Assembly (NCBI GenBank): GCA_023512835.1
Contig: CM042088.1
Span: forward strand, 55,797,579-55,861,578
DNA length: 64,000 nt
DNA from: Taxillus chinensis
Taxonomy: Eukaryota > Streptophyta > Magnoliopsida > Santalales > Loranthaceae
Direction: 5' to 3'
The notes beneath the pieces are model-generated. The model did not search any database. It had not been told where the DNA came from and worked only from the letters and a program-made list of their open reading frames with translations. Of the stretch, positions 11,746-24,147 are shown in pieces (within the stretch, counting starts at the first letter, position 1; every line of letters starts with the position of its first letter). The position numbers and the translations under genes are program-made.

Positions 11746-12962
11746 AACATGACTTCTCCTAGCCCACACCCGAAGGGTAAGAGGTTGGTGACAAGCACTG
11801 AAAGTGACAAAATCATAGGTGTTGTCTCAACATACAATCTTGTACAATTATATATTAAGGGTAATCATGTACAACAATATCAGCATACAAGTATATCACA
11901 ATACAGATATACAACAAAACAGACATACAACCATGTATAAGAGTATTAATGGTCAATGTCCTCTTAGAATGAAAGCCTCCACCAACCTCTAGCAACACTT
12001 GAAAGGCAAATAACAACAATAGGGGTGAGTCATAAGCTCAGTAGGTGACCTAACTTTACACCCTACCATGCATCAATTATCAGGTCTCAATCTGACTCAA
12101 ACCAAAATCAGGGAATGTACTCCCCACTAGAGCACTCAGCTCTCACAACAACTCTCGCACAAGCCGAAGCCTATTGCCCAAATCAGGGGCCTACCAACAC
12201 AAAATCACGGGGGCCTTTGCCACCTGTCATCAGGAGTCTCAACCTCTTATCACAATCACAAGCAACACATCACATTAAGACATCCTATCCACATTACGAC
12301 TCAACATGTCCTCCACGATCCCAAAGGATCACAGCATCCCACATCATCAGGACAACCTATCCACATCAAGACTCGGTATGTCCATCATGATCCTAAATAG
12401 TATCCAATCGTAGGACATAGCCTATCCTTATCAGAACAACTTGTTTGTAATCCTCAATATGATCTCAACATAGTACAACATTAGCTCACCGAGAGCTCAT
12501 CAGGTTGTAGCCTCACCCAATAGGATATATTACAATCCTAAGGGCCTTAGCCACCTGTCATACCCACACAAGGGTACATCCGCACAGAGTTCAACTCAAC
12601 TCAAGCTCAACTACCGAGTATGTCACTTAGCATAATCAATAGCACATCAACCTAATAGACATATATATCACACACAAATATATAAGGAAGCATAACATAT
12701 CGGAATAGACCCAAAGGTCTCATACAGTATACATATGAACAAGCTAACCATAGAAACAACAAGCCATGAGTCTCTCATAGTGCCAACCACTCTCACTGCG
12801 CCATTAGCACCTTAGCCCTTATATCCCAACCATATCATCAAACAAAACATAAACCACAAAGGTTTCGTCACACAGCCTCACTAGGCTCTCATAGTATCAA
12901 CTGGCACCTCATGGACTCCCTCAGCCCAAACTATCTCAAACAATCTATAATGAAGAACATCA
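11746..12962 (-). mobile_element. Family C LTR, downstream part (continues at 24746-25853)
   Basis: On the reverse strand this contains CCTACTGAGC...ACTCACCCC (complement of 12024-12053), which matches the conserved U5-side phrase of the family A LTRs (CCTACTGAGC...GCTCACCCC). The left edge near 11746 is approximate. It breaks off exactly where a family B LTR begins (12963). The expected promoter half, with a reverse-strand TATA box, is found on the far side of the nested insertions at 24746-25853. Together the two parts would make an LTR of about 2.3 kb. Confidence 0.5.
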
Positions 12963-14012
12963 TGTTCCCCCCATACTGGATTGCCCATTGGTCGTCCACG
13001 CAGCCTCCTGGATTCAACCACCAAATAGCCTTCTCTGCTATTCACCTTCTCAAGGAGTACAGGGCTGTGGCACCCTTGGATCAAAGAACAGGAACACCAC
13101 CTCTGCTAGGGTTGGCCGTCACCTGCCTCTCTCTCTCTTGGCTGTCAATGATTGCACACGCACACCCTTTAACCTAGGAGGCTATGCATCTATTTATAGA
13201 CTTAGAGTTACTCCTGCACAATTACGCATACGCTCCTTTAGTCGAATAATAATAATACATATTATTTAAACTCTTTAAATAGTATAATTATTACGCATCA
13301 AAACTAATTAAATAAATATCCAATATTATTTATTCATTAAATAAATAAATAATATAATTATTCATTTAATCACATTAAATGGATAAAATATTTATTATTA
13401 TTTATTTAATCTAATTAAATAAATAACCATGTAATATATATTTAACTTTTAAATACATATTAACACACATTAATTAATTAGCTTTTAAACACAGCCAGAG
13501 AATTATTTCACAATGATCCAGTACTCCATACAAGAATAAACGATGCTAGCAAGAGAGACTAAATGGACTCACTTAATCGAAGCTCCAATAAATAATAGTT
13601 AATTAATTAATCTCATTAATCAATTAAATCATTATTTATTAGTTTTAGTCCGAGCCACGATCAGGGACTAAAACTGCACTCTAAGATCAAGCAGATATAA
13701 TTACAAGAATCCACAATAAAGGATTTGTCCATCGATATAACTGATTATCATGTGATATGATCCTCCACTATGATATTCATAATTAGAGACAGATATCAAT
13801 AAATTCCGTTCAACCTCTCTAATTATATCTTTGTCTATGTGTTACCATTAATTCTTTAATGGGTGACCTATTCATGATCCAATCATGAATTAGGATTTAT
13901 AATAAATTATATCCAATATAATTACAAGCGCTTGATTCATCCAAGAATCCCGAATTAAACAACATAGGAATATCATTACTTTTTGTATAACAAAGCAGTG
14001 GATTCCACACAC
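12963..14012 (-). mobile_element. Family B solo LTR, left part (B1; continues at 24148-24745)
   Basis: From about 12999 it matches the complete family B solo LTR at 18392 onward almost base for base (CCTCCTGGATTCAACCACC... to GATTCCA). The left tip TGTTCCCCCCATACTGGA corresponds to TGTTGGAATACTGGA of the other copy, followed by a deletion of about 170-190 bp. It stops at 14012, where element A is inserted, and resumes at 24148 with CACCTGACTTGACG. Transcriptional orientation is reverse: CTATAAATAG on that strand at 13190-13202. Confidence 0.8.
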
Positions 14013-15787
14013 TGTAATGACCCGTGTGTAACCCGTGTGTAAGAAGTTAACCACAAACACCTTGGATGTTAGTGCATGTAAGGACCCGTACCTCGAGTTA
14101 GTCACGCTTTTGCCTTCGAGTAGTTTTTCTAGATTTTGACCTAGTGAATGGGCTCAAATGAATTCACGTGCTAAAGGAAAGATGCTTAGAATGATGTCCT
14201 CTATCTACCACAGAAGTTTCAGGCCAAACGGACGTGTATGTGAGGTGCACGTGAATTGGGTCCATTTCACGTGCAAGTGTGGTTGTCTTCTAAATGATGC
14301 AAGGAGGCTAGGGGTGAAGTTTGAGCGCATTTGGAGTGCATTTGGAGTTGCACGTGAATTGGGGAATTCACGTGCAAATTGGCGTGCGAGCATATTTTTG
14401 CATGGTTCCCTTGGTTTTGACATTCTAATGATCTTTCTCCAAAGGACCATGTTAAAATTCTGAGTATTTTGGCCTATATGGGTGCGGAAAGGTGCTAACT
14501 TGTGTGATCAAAACTACGTCGTTTTGATCCTGGGATTCACTTAATCAAAACTACGTCGTTTTGATGTTGTGTTGTCTATATAAGGAGGAGAAGCCCCTCT
14601 GTTTTAGGTTTAGGGTTTGTTGCTCCACTAGCCGTCGCAGAGAGAGAGAGGGAAGGAGAGCTCCTGGTTGCTTCCAGGCGCCTTGCGTGGGTGGTCGAGT
14701 CTCGTGGGTGGACGGCGTTCGACTTGGGATCGACCGTTGCCGCGTTGTTGCGTCTTACCTGAGGTAGGGGTTCTGTTCTTCCTAAATCCTCCTTTGTCCT
14801 AGGGTTCTAGGGCGGATTGTAGAGTTATACCCGCTTATATATACATATGTAATCCATATAGGTGTGATCTCCTATATGGATGTTGGCCTCGATGGCGTTT
14901 TGGTGTGATTTCGAGGTTGGGTGGTTAGTGCATGTTAAGTGTTTGATAAAATGCCAGGTGTGGATATGCCTGTATGAATATGCCTGTGTGTATGCTCGAA
15001 CGTGTTTGAAATAATGCCTGTGAGGCTATGCATATTATGTGTCCGAAATAATATCCGTGTGGCTGGGTTTGTGAGCCTGTGAATATATGCATGCTAAGTG
15101 TTCGACGTTATTCCCGTGTGACTAAGCATATTAAGTGTTTGATGTTATGCCTGTATGGCCTTATGTCTTGTGTGTTTGCTTGTACCCCCGGTGGTGTGGG
15201 AAGCCTGGGACCGTTTTGTGTTAGCTGTGAGGCCGTGGAAACTATGCCTGAGAGGCGGTTAAACCAGTGGCCTGAAGAGGCGGTTAAATCACTTGTTGTT
15301 AAAGTGTTAGCCTGTGTGGCGGTGGAAGATTGTAATTGTTGATGTGGTTGTTATTATGACGGTTGAAATTATTGTAACACGACACCGCACTTGTACACAT
15401 GGCATGTAGATGCTAGGAGCATGGGATGGGTTGGGGAGACATGATCCCTACTGAGTGTGGATGCTCACCCCTCCTACTATGGTGTGTTTTCTTGTAGGAA
15501 CCTACAAGGCGTTAGGTGGGAACACCAAGGTGGAAGAGTTCTGTTCGTGGCTTTGTTTTGTGTTAATTGCATTATGTAATTTTGTTGAGGCATTGTAACC
15601 CCAGTGGGAGATATTGTAATGAAGTTTGAAACATAATAAAGGCATGTGTTTTCAATTAAATAATTATGTGATTTTGGTTTCTCGAAAAAAAATGTGAAGT
15701 GTATATTGTATTCTACCCCTTTGTCCAAACCCGGATAAAGGGAGGGTCACGTTCCGGTCTCCTCGGGTTGGAAATCGGGGCGTGACA
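14013..15787 (+). repeat. Element A 5' LTR
   Basis: 1775 bp, TG...CA ends. It has a TATA box at 14576-14585 (CTATATAAGG) with two palindromic motifs just upstream, and a CT/GA-rich start of the leader. It differs from the 3' LTR mainly by having one instead of four copies of a 26-bp unit (15269-15294) and a short GA run. Confidence 0.9.
14507..14565 (+). promoter_or_regulatory. Paired palindromic motifs upstream of the LTR TATA box
   Basis: Two 22-bp motifs (14507-14528 and 14544-14565) have the form ATCAAAAC-TACGTC-GTTTTGAT: perfect 8-bp inverted arms around an ACGT-containing centre. The second lies 10 bp before the TATA box at 14576. The same pair occurs in the 3' LTR (22748-22769, 22785-22806) and in the diverged solo LTR (26756-26777, 26793-26814). 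ACGT cores are typical bZIP/TGA-factor targets, so an enhancer role is an inference. Confidence 0.65.
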
Positions 15788-15790
15788 ATA

Positions 15791-15801
15791 TGGTATCGAG
15801 C
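15791..15801 (+). other. Primer-binding site of element A
   Basis: TGGTATCGAGC matches the common plant TGGTATCAGAGC site (initiator methionine tRNA) with one base missing. It lies 3 bp after the 5' LTR end. Confidence 0.75.
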
Positions 15802-16592
15802 ATGGTCTAGTTGGCCTAGGGTAGTGGGCGGACTTGGTTATCTTGGGTCCTTTGGAGGAGCCTGGAGGGACGTGCCTGATCAACACGGACCTCTTGGAGC
15901 CTCCAAGGTGTACTTGGGGTAGTCCGGTCTTGTGGTAGGATTTGCATGCATTGGCATTAGGTCACTAGTTGCATTGGTTGTTGTATGTGAAGGTGTGGAT
16001 ACCTGTGAAAATTTTAATTGTGATAAAAGAAAAATATGAATAATGTGATAAGGCGTGAATCATGCAACTCGATTTTATTTGAAGTACCTTGAGCATGACT
16101 ACAAGGAAAGGTCCTTGTTTAATTGAACTGTGTGCTTGTGGAATGGATGCTTGTGCAATGTGGTTTAATGAGAACTGAAATGTGTGCGGTGTGTGTAATT
16201 GCATGGATAAAGGGTTTGAACATGATAAAGTTTCAATTGTGCAACTCTGAAAAATTTGTGATGATTTGAGCATGGAAACATGGAAAAGAAATTGTGGAAG
16301 TGAAACTGTGTGCTTGGAAACTTGAGGCTTGTGACCTGTTAACAAAAAAAAAATGTGATTTGTTTGGTGTTCTGTGAATGGTTGAGCATGTGATTTGCTT
16401 GGTACTGTGTGAAATAAGCGTGGTTATGAGCAATGCAATGGAATGTAAAATTGGTATAGTCTGTTAAATGTGAACCTATAGACTTGTGTGGTAATAATGC
16501 GTGTTATAGCTTAAGCTACTTAGTCGGTAGTGGTCTCGCGATTGTTGAGATTATGGAGTGATAACCTAGAGCGCTGCCTTTTCGTGGAGCCA

Positions 16593-16827
16593 ATGTCTCC
16601 AAAAAAAAAAAAAATTGTGACCGGTACGACTATTGAGGTAGCAAAGAAGCCCGCCCCCCCAGGCTGGGCAAGTGGGAGAGCTGCAGGATGTAAGTAATGA
16701 TCCAAAGGTTGGCATCTTAAGCCTGGTAATTCAAGAGTTGAAGGATGAGATTCGACAACTGATTAAGAGCGAGGTACGTCGAGAGCTATCAACCCACATC
16801 ATCGGGGGGATCTTGGGTGAAGATTAA
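16593..16827 (+). pseudogene. Small frameshifted coding remnant in element A
   Basis: An ATG at 16593 opens a Lys-rich start (MSPKKKK...), which runs to a stop near 16697. After a shift around the C-run at 16651-16660 another frame continues to a stop at 16827 with an acidic/basic helical segment (QELKDEIRQLIKSEVRREL). The layout, charge pattern and position 0.8 kb after the LTR are compatible with the N-terminus of a gag gene. I cannot confirm a family; it may be chance. Confidence 0.3.
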
Positions 16828-18175
16828 TTGAAGCATAGTTGTCCTGATCAGCAGAAAGGGGCTCAAGAGGTAGAGACCAGTTTCCCAAAGGGGTTGTTCT
16901 TGCAGTGGACAACCGGGACATTGGAAAGTAGGACATCTCCAGACAGCTGTTTTGGAAAAACAAGTCATGGTGCTAGAAGACCGCTCAACGAGCTAGGGAT
17001 AAAGCAAAATTCAAGTGAGGCTAGGAGGAGAGCATGGCGGAACTTTCCTTAGTCAAGGGTATGATTTTGATTCTCGCGTGTTAAGATTTCTGTTTAGTGG
17101 TGGTATCATATTCCTTTAATGATAGTGATCGGTTGAGTCTCGTGCAGGATTAGGTGAGGCTGGGTGAACCTTTGATTGTTGCGTTTCTAGCAATTTAATT
17201 AAGACACTTGTGATAGAGGGATATTTTCGCTGGGTGGGCTCTTGAGCCACTGTTTTATGTTAGGTGAGGCTTAGAAGGTCGTTTGAGTTACCATTTTGGA
17301 TGGACGTAGTTGGGGACCTACTAGAGAATAAATGAGTAAAATAAATAAATATATATATATGATACCAAAAGACTAATAAATTACTAATGGTTATAAACAG
17401 TTGTTGGAAAGAGTTGGTGGTTTTAATGTGGTCTAAAGTGTTAATTGTATCTTTGTGTGGTAGTCAATTTTGGGCGCCCGTGTGTGAGGAAAGTAATAAA
17501 TGTTACCTGTGTTACCCCTAATACTCTAGCGTAGGTGAGATTACCTCCTGGCCTAGCTAGCCTAGGAAGCCGGAGGCATGAGTTAATGGCTTGTGGGTAG
17601 TGTGTGACCCCGCTGTGGCAACCTTGAGTAATAGAAATGTGTTTTCATGTGAGTAGAGGTTTCGTAGATGTGTTACTTAAGAAGGATGTTCTTCGGGTAA
17701 CCTTTCCAAGTGTCAAGGTTGAGGGAGGAAATTGCCACTAGTATAACCCACCCCTTGAGTCATTGAAATCTAAATTGATTGGCGAGAGTGGTATGTGGTT
17801 TTAAGATTCTTATGGGTGTCCTGTGGAGATGGCTGCAAATTCTTGGGTGGCCAAACATTGACCACGTGTCATGCTGGTGGTGTGTGAAAGACCTTGGGTA
17901 ATGTTCATAGGATATGTGGTGAAATGGGTTTGCGTATGTATAAAAATGTGATGAGTTCTGGAACTAGGTTACGAGTGAGTTTATAGGATCGTGCCCAGGT
18001 GAACCCAATCGGTCAAGCAGGCAAGCGAGTGAGATTGGGCAGGCCTTGTTTGGGTTTTTCCTCATAATTGGGAGACACCTTCCGAGGGGTTGAGGATGTA
18101 CTCCTGGTGGTAGGACCATTCCGTTAATCCATGTCGTGTGGGTAATAGGCTTAAAAGAGGCGAGGAGGTGGGGGC

Positions 18176-19993
18176 TGTTGGAATACTGGAATGGGGTTAA
18201 CGATTAACCGCAATGAAACGAATTTTAAAAATTTTATTCCAGGAAACAAACAAGCAGGATCTAAACATGAATCAATTCGTTTAATTTTGCAAAGAGAGAA
18301 AAGAAGAAACCAACCTGAAGAACGGTAAAGCTAGAACCCTCTTCTTTTCCCTCCAAGAACGAACTCACGATCTGCCTTTGATCATCCTCGCGGCCTCCTG
18401 GATTCAACCACCAAATAGCCTTCTCTGCTATTCACCTTCTCAAGGAGTACAGGTGTGGCACCCTTGGATCAAAGAACAGGAACACCACCTCTGCTAGGGT
18501 TGGCCGTCACTGTCTCTCTCTCTCTCTTGGTCATCAATGATTGCACACGCACACCCTTTAACCTAGGAGGCTATGCATCTATTTATAGACCTAGGGTTAC
18601 CCCTGTGCTATTACGCATACGCCCCTTTAGTTAAATAATAATAATACATATTATTTAAACTATTTAAATAATATAATTATTACGCAACAAACTAATTAAA
18701 TAAATATATAATATTATTTATTTATCAAATAAATAAATAATATATTTATTCATTTAATCACATTAAATGGATAAAATATTTATTATTATTTATTTAATCT
18801 AATTAAATAAATAACCATGTGATATATATTTAACTCTTAAATATATATTAACACACGTTAATTAACTAGCTCTTAAGCAAAACCAGAGAATTAACTCACA
18901 ACGATCCAGGACTCCATACAAGAATAAACGGTGCTAGCAAGAGGGACCAAATGGACCCACTTAATCGAAGCTCCAATAAATAATATTTAATTAATTAATC
19001 TCATTAATCAATTAAATCATTATTTATTAGTTTTAGTCCGAGCCACGATCAGGGACTAAAACGCACTCTAAGATCAAGCAGATATGATTACAAGAATCCA
19101 TAATAAATTATTTGTCCATCGATATAACCGATTGCCATGTGATATGATCCTCCACTATGATATTCATAATTAGAGACAGGTATCAATAGATTCCGTTCAA
19201 CCTCTCTAATTATATTTTTATCCATGTGTTACCATTAATTCTCTAATGAGCGACCTATTCATGATCCAATCATGAATTAGGATTTATAATAAATTATATC
19301 TAATATAATTACAAGCGCTTGATTCACCCAAGAATCCCGAATTAAACAACATGAGAATATCATTACTCTTCGTATAACGAAGCGATGGATTCCATGCACC
19401 TGACTTGACGCTCCCACTATCTATAATATTATATCTCCAAGATATCGAGGTATTTGAAGCACTAAGCCTCTCACTCATTAATAAGTCAAAAGACATAAAT
19501 TATAGACATGAGTTAATCAAACGGTCTGGATTAAGATCAATTCATAAATCGATCATCCTGCGATAGAATCTAAAATTCTTCATACAATGCAACGGATATT
19601 AGTTGAAGAACTTATTCTATCATGGTCCTGTTCAATATGTATAATTACATACTGGCACTACTATTTGTAAACTCTTTACAATGATCCTAGATTAGATCAC
19701 TCCCACTATGGAAATAGTCCGCACCACAATCTTATCGAAACAGAGCATCCCAAACTCCATTCACCGATTGTGAACCAATTTTTACTTAGTCTAATTAGTG
19801 GATCTATTGTATGTGTTACACACATACCCAGGAATAGACTTTGATAAGTAATGGGATATTATGATGCTCGACCACATAAGAAAGCAGAATAATGCAATCT
19901 AATAAATATTTAAACAAAATATATTTCAATTAATCGGAAATAGTCTTTACATTATTAGGATTACACATTGCTTTATATAGCACTATCCCAACA
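18176..19993 (-). mobile_element. Family B solo LTR (B2), intact with 5-bp target duplication
   Basis: 1818 bp, starting TGTTGGAATACTGG and ending CTATCCCAACA. It is flanked on both sides by GGGGC (18171-18175 and 19994-19998). The ends and the perfect duplication define a solo LTR inside the internal region of element A. On the reverse strand a TATA box (CTATAAATAG) lies near 18579-18592, so its own orientation is opposite to that of element A. Which superfamily it belongs to cannot be told without an internal region. Confidence 0.9.
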
Positions 19994-21462
19994 GGGGCTA
20001 GTATGTCCTCTCTTACATGTGTTCTACGCAGTAGTTTATTTTGTGTGTTGTGGTTGCCTTGTTTTGTTGTGTGTGTTACATATGTGTAAAGGGGTATAGC
20101 AAAGTTCTTATGTGTGGGTCTCGTGGCATTCATATGCGAGAGGAGTAGGAGGTGATGCCTGCGCATATTAGGTGTGGTGTGGGATGAAGAGGGGTGTTAT
20201 GTGTAATGTTGATGTTATTCCTTATCACATGTGATGGCATGGTAAGTTAAAGTGTGAAAGTATTGATGAGTTGTGATTCACGGGATGGAGTCGGATGTGA
20301 GTTTTTGCTTGTAAGGGGTATTAGTGCTACCCCTTTGGGGGGAGGTTTGTGTCCTGCGGCTATCATGGGGTCCTCATGCTACCTATGTTCTTCTTGGAAG
20401 TCTTTTGTGTGCGTTTTGATACGGTAAGTGAGATGGTCCACGCCATCAAAGTGTTGGTGTGTTTGGAAGCTACGTGAATGTCCCGAATAAGGAGTTTGCA
20501 TGTCTCGTTTCTTGTGCCTACCCAGGAGGAATTGCGGTGACCATATTAAGTGCGGCTAGAGCCTGAGTATTTCTTGATCCATTTGAGTGTTTTGCTGGTG
20601 TGTTGAGATAAAACGTAATAGTTGATATAACGGAGTTGGTGGGCCATGAGGTGGAGTATGTCTTGGAGGCAAGGGATTTTCTTGTGACCTGTGAATGGTG
20701 ACATAGAGGATTCCATTGTGGTCAGGTTGCAGATAGGAGAGTTTTCAGTGTGGGGGGGGGGGACTATGATGTTCATAGCTACTTGGCGTCAAGGGATTCC
20801 TATCGCGTGGTCCGTCTGCTGACTTGGTAAGGCATTATCTCTTGGGCTGTACGGTAAGCCTCAGTTGTGAAGGCCGTGTGGGACCTTGGCGGATCTCTGT
20901 TTGACCGTGATCAAGGAGGTCGATTCTCAAAGTCGGTGACTAGTGATAGCCCGATAGTGGGTTTTGGTCTTACCATGGTTGTGTGTGTGGTGCTGCATTT
21001 ATTGTTTTTAGTGCATCCTTGGACTCCGTTGGGCGCCAGGTTGACTGCGACCGAGTGGTTAAGGGCACACTCCATTCTCGTGTTTCTGTGTCTAGGCTTG
21101 TACTCCGTTCTGCGTCACCATTGGCGTTGGTGGGGTTTCAATGTTCCTTGCTTGAGTGAGGTGGTTTTCGCAGTGATGATGGTGCTGCTTGAGGTGAGCT
21201 CCCTGTGTGGGAATGTGATTGTGGTTTGCATAATGCTGTCCTATTTGTTTGTGTTTCATTGTGACCTCCTTGTGCTTTGCTGTTAGGGTGAGGTCTACCT
21301 ATGGGCCGAGGTCGCGTTGACTTCAAATCCCAATTGTTGGGTATTTTACGTTGTGGAGTGTTGGTCCCATCGTGCCGCGAGTTGGCATCTCCAACATTTG
21401 TGGTAATGACTACATTATGTGTTGCTTTGATCTTTTCGCGTTGTTTACTACTTGGTTTCTCT

Positions 21463-22254
21463 TTTCGGGGACGAAAAGTCCAAAGGTGGGAAGGTTGTGA
21501 GGAAACTCCTGCGGATGAGTTTGTATGGTGTCGAGAGAGTGGGCGGTGGAACGTTAAACGTGTAGTAGTGTTTTATTTGTGCTTTGTTCTTTGTAGTGGT
21601 GTTTATGATGTGATTTGTTAAACGTACGTGTTGGGGATGTGCGTATATATCGTACACCGTCGTGGCGTGAATACTTGTGACATGTGTTAGGTGAGGAGAA
21701 CAAGGGTTGTTTGTGAGATTAGAATATGTGTTTCCCTATCATGCTGTGTTTTATTGGGTCGGTGGGTACGTGCCTTCATGTGTGTTATGGTGTGATATCT
21801 TCGGTCGCGGGTATGTGAATGGTTGTGGGCTATGTGCATCGGTAGGTGCGTTTTGGAAGGTGTGTTGTCTTTTAGGGGCCGACACGTCCTGCAGAGGAGA
21901 CATGGAATGTGAGTCCATGATGCGTGAGCAACACCCAGCGTTGTTCGAAGACGAACAACCTTAAGAGTGGGAGGTGACTGTTGGTGGCTGTTGGCCAAGG
22001 GATTGTGATGTGTTTTCTTGTATTAGTTGTGTATGACTTGGTGTATTTGTTTTATCTTTTAGACATGTGTTCATTATTGTGATGCATGTGGTTGTGGATT
22101 ATGGTGGTACCTTGTTATGTGCTGTTATGTGCTGTGCGCGGTGTATGACCCATTTGGGTGTTGTGGCTTGCCTGGGAGGCAAATGGGTAGCTTGTGTTTG
22201 TTTTCCTCGTATGTCATTTCTTTTCGAGGACGAAAAGTCTTAAGGGGGAGAGGA
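21463..22254 (+). repeat. Three spaced copies of a PPT-like block at the 3' end of element A
   Basis: TTCGGGGACGAAAAGTCC...AAAGGTGGGAAGG (21464-21494), TTCGAAGACGAACAACCTTAAGAGTGGGAGG (21944-21974) and TTCGAGGACGAAAAGTCTTAAGGGGGAGAGGA (22223-22254) are variants of one motif. Only the last abuts the LTR and would act as the functional polypurine primer. Confidence 0.65.
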
Positions 22255-22877
22255 TGTAATGACCCGTGTGTAACCCGTGTGTAAGAAGTTAACCACAAAC
22301 ACCTTGGATGTTAGTGCATGTAAGGACCCGTACCTCGAGTTAGTCACGCTTTTGCCTTCGAGTAGTTTTTCTAGATTTTGACCTAGTGAATGGGCTCAAA
22401 TGAATTCACGTGCTAAAGGAAAGATGCTTAAAATGATGTCCTCTATCTACCACGAAGTTTCAGGCCAAACGGACGTGTATGTGAGGTGCACGTGAATTGG
22501 GTCCATTTCACGTGCAAGTGTGGTTGTCTTCTAAATGATGCAAGGAGGCTAGGGGTGAAGTTTGAGCACATTTGGAGTGCATTTGGAGTTGCACGTGAAT
22601 TGGGGAATTCACGTGCAAATTGGCGTGCGAGCATATTTTTGCATGGTTCCCTTGGTTTTGACATTCTAATGATCTTTCTCCAAAGGACCATGTTGAAATT
22701 CCGAGTATTTTGGCCTATATGGGTGCGGAAAAGTGCTAACTTGTGTGATCAAAACTACGTCATTTTGATCCTGGGATTCACTTAATCAAAACTACGTCGT
22801 TTTGATGTTGTGTTGTCTATATAAGGAGGAGAAGCCCCTCTGTTTTAGGTTTAGGGTTTGTTGCTCCACCAGCCGTC

Positions 22878-22926
<49 letters not shown>

Positions 22927-24147
22927 AAGGAGAGCTCCTGGTTGCTGCCAGGCGCCTTGCGTGGGTGGTCGAGTCTCGTGGGTGGACGGCGTTCGACTTG
23001 GGATCGGCCGTTGCCACGTTGTTGCGTCTTACCTGAGGTAGGGGTTCTGTTCTTCCTAAATCCTCCTCTGTCCTAGGGTTCTAGGGCGGATTGTAGAGTT
23101 ATACCTGCTTATATATACATATGTAATCCATATAGGTGTGATCTCCTATATGGATGTTGGCCTTCGATGGCGTTTTGGTGTGATTTCCGAGGTTGGGTGG
23201 TTAGTGCATGTTAAGTGTTTGATAAAATGCCAGGTGTGGATATGCCTGTATGAATATGCCTGTGTGTATGCTCGAACGTGTTTGAAATAATGCCTGTGAG
23301 GCTATGCATATTATGTGTCCGAAATAATATCTCGTGTGCCTGGGTTTGTGAGCCTGTGAATATATGCATGCTAAGTGTTCGACGTTATTCCCGTGTGACT
23401 AAGCATATTAAGTGTTTGATGTTATGCCTGTATGGCCTTATGTCTTGTGTGTTTGCTTGTACCCCCGGTGGCCGTGGAAGCCCGGGACCGTTTTGTGTTA
23501 GCCTGTGAGGTCGTGGAAACTATGCCTGAGAGGCGGTTAAACCAGTGGCCTGAAGAGGCGGTTAAATCACTTGGCCTGAAGAGGCGGTTAAATCACTTGG
23601 CCTGAAGAGGCGGTTAAATAACTTGGCCTGAAGAGGCGGTTAAATCACTTGTTGTTAAAGTGTTAGCCTTGTGTGGCGGTGGAAGATTGTAATTGTTGAT
23701 GTGGTTGTTATTATGATTGTTGAAATTATTGTAACACGACACCGCACTTGTACACATGGCATGTAGATGCTAGGAGCATGGGATGGGTTAGAGAGACATG
23801 ATCCCTACTGAGCCGTGGATGCTCACCCCTCCTACTATGGTGTGTTTTCTTACAAGAACCTACGGGCGTTAGGTGGGAACACCAAGGTGGAAGAGTTCCG
23901 TTCCGTGGCTTTGTTTTGTGTTAATTGCATTATGTAATTTTGTTGAGGCATTGTAACCCAAATGGGAGATATTGTAATGAAGTTTGAAACATAATAAAGG
24001 CATGTGTTTTCAATTAAATAATTATGTGATTTTGGTTTCTGGAAAAAAAAATGTGAAGTGTATATTGTATTCTACCCCTTTGTCCAAACCCGGATAAAGG
24101 GAGGGTCACGTTCCGGTCTCCTCGGGTTGGAAATGCGGGACGTGACA
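22255..24147 (+). repeat. Element A 3' LTR
   Basis: 1893 bp, aligned to the 5' LTR along its full length with few substitutions. It is longer because of a GA microsatellite (22880-22920) and four tandem copies of a 26-bp unit (23547-23650). TATA box CTATATAAGG at 22817-22826. The low divergence of the pair points to a fairly recent insertion. Confidence 0.9.
23547..23650 (+). repeat. 26-bp minisatellite in the LTR, four units
   Basis: Unit GGCCTGAAGAGGCGG followed by TTAAATCACTT. Copy number differs between related LTRs: one in the 5' LTR (15269-15294), four here, three in the solo LTR (27427-27504). Confidence 0.85.

Larger units (their letters stand above)
14013..24147 (+). mobile_element. 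Element A: complete non-coding LTR retrotransposon (LARD-like, Tekay-type ends)
   Basis: Two long direct repeats (14013-15787 and 22255-24147) begin TGTAATGACCCG and end GTGACA. The internal part starts with a methionine-initiator-type primer-binding site (TGGTATCGAGC, 15791-15801) and ends with a polypurine tract (AAGGGGGAGAGGA, 22242-22254). No gag-pol domain is recognisable in the roughly 4.6 kb of own internal sequence left after removing the nested B2 LTR. That fits a large retrotransposon derivative mobilised in trans by an autonomous Tekay relative. The ends and PPT context (TTCGAGGACGAAAAGTCTTAAGGGGGAG) are Tekay-like from memory. The element splits solo LTR B1. Confidence 0.85.

Noticed and set aside
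12024..12053. Considered as a fourth family A LTR
   Set aside because: Only the conserved U5 phrase matches; the rest differs too much, so it is kept as a separate family C.
14158..14463. 101-residue forward frame, repeated at 22486-22785
   Set aside because: It lies in the U3 region of the family A LTRs upstream of the TATA box, so it is not expected to be translated, and it shows no motif.
22817..23076. Frames with long Arg-Glu or Ser-Leu runs
   Set aside because: Produced by the GA microsatellite in the 3' LTR.
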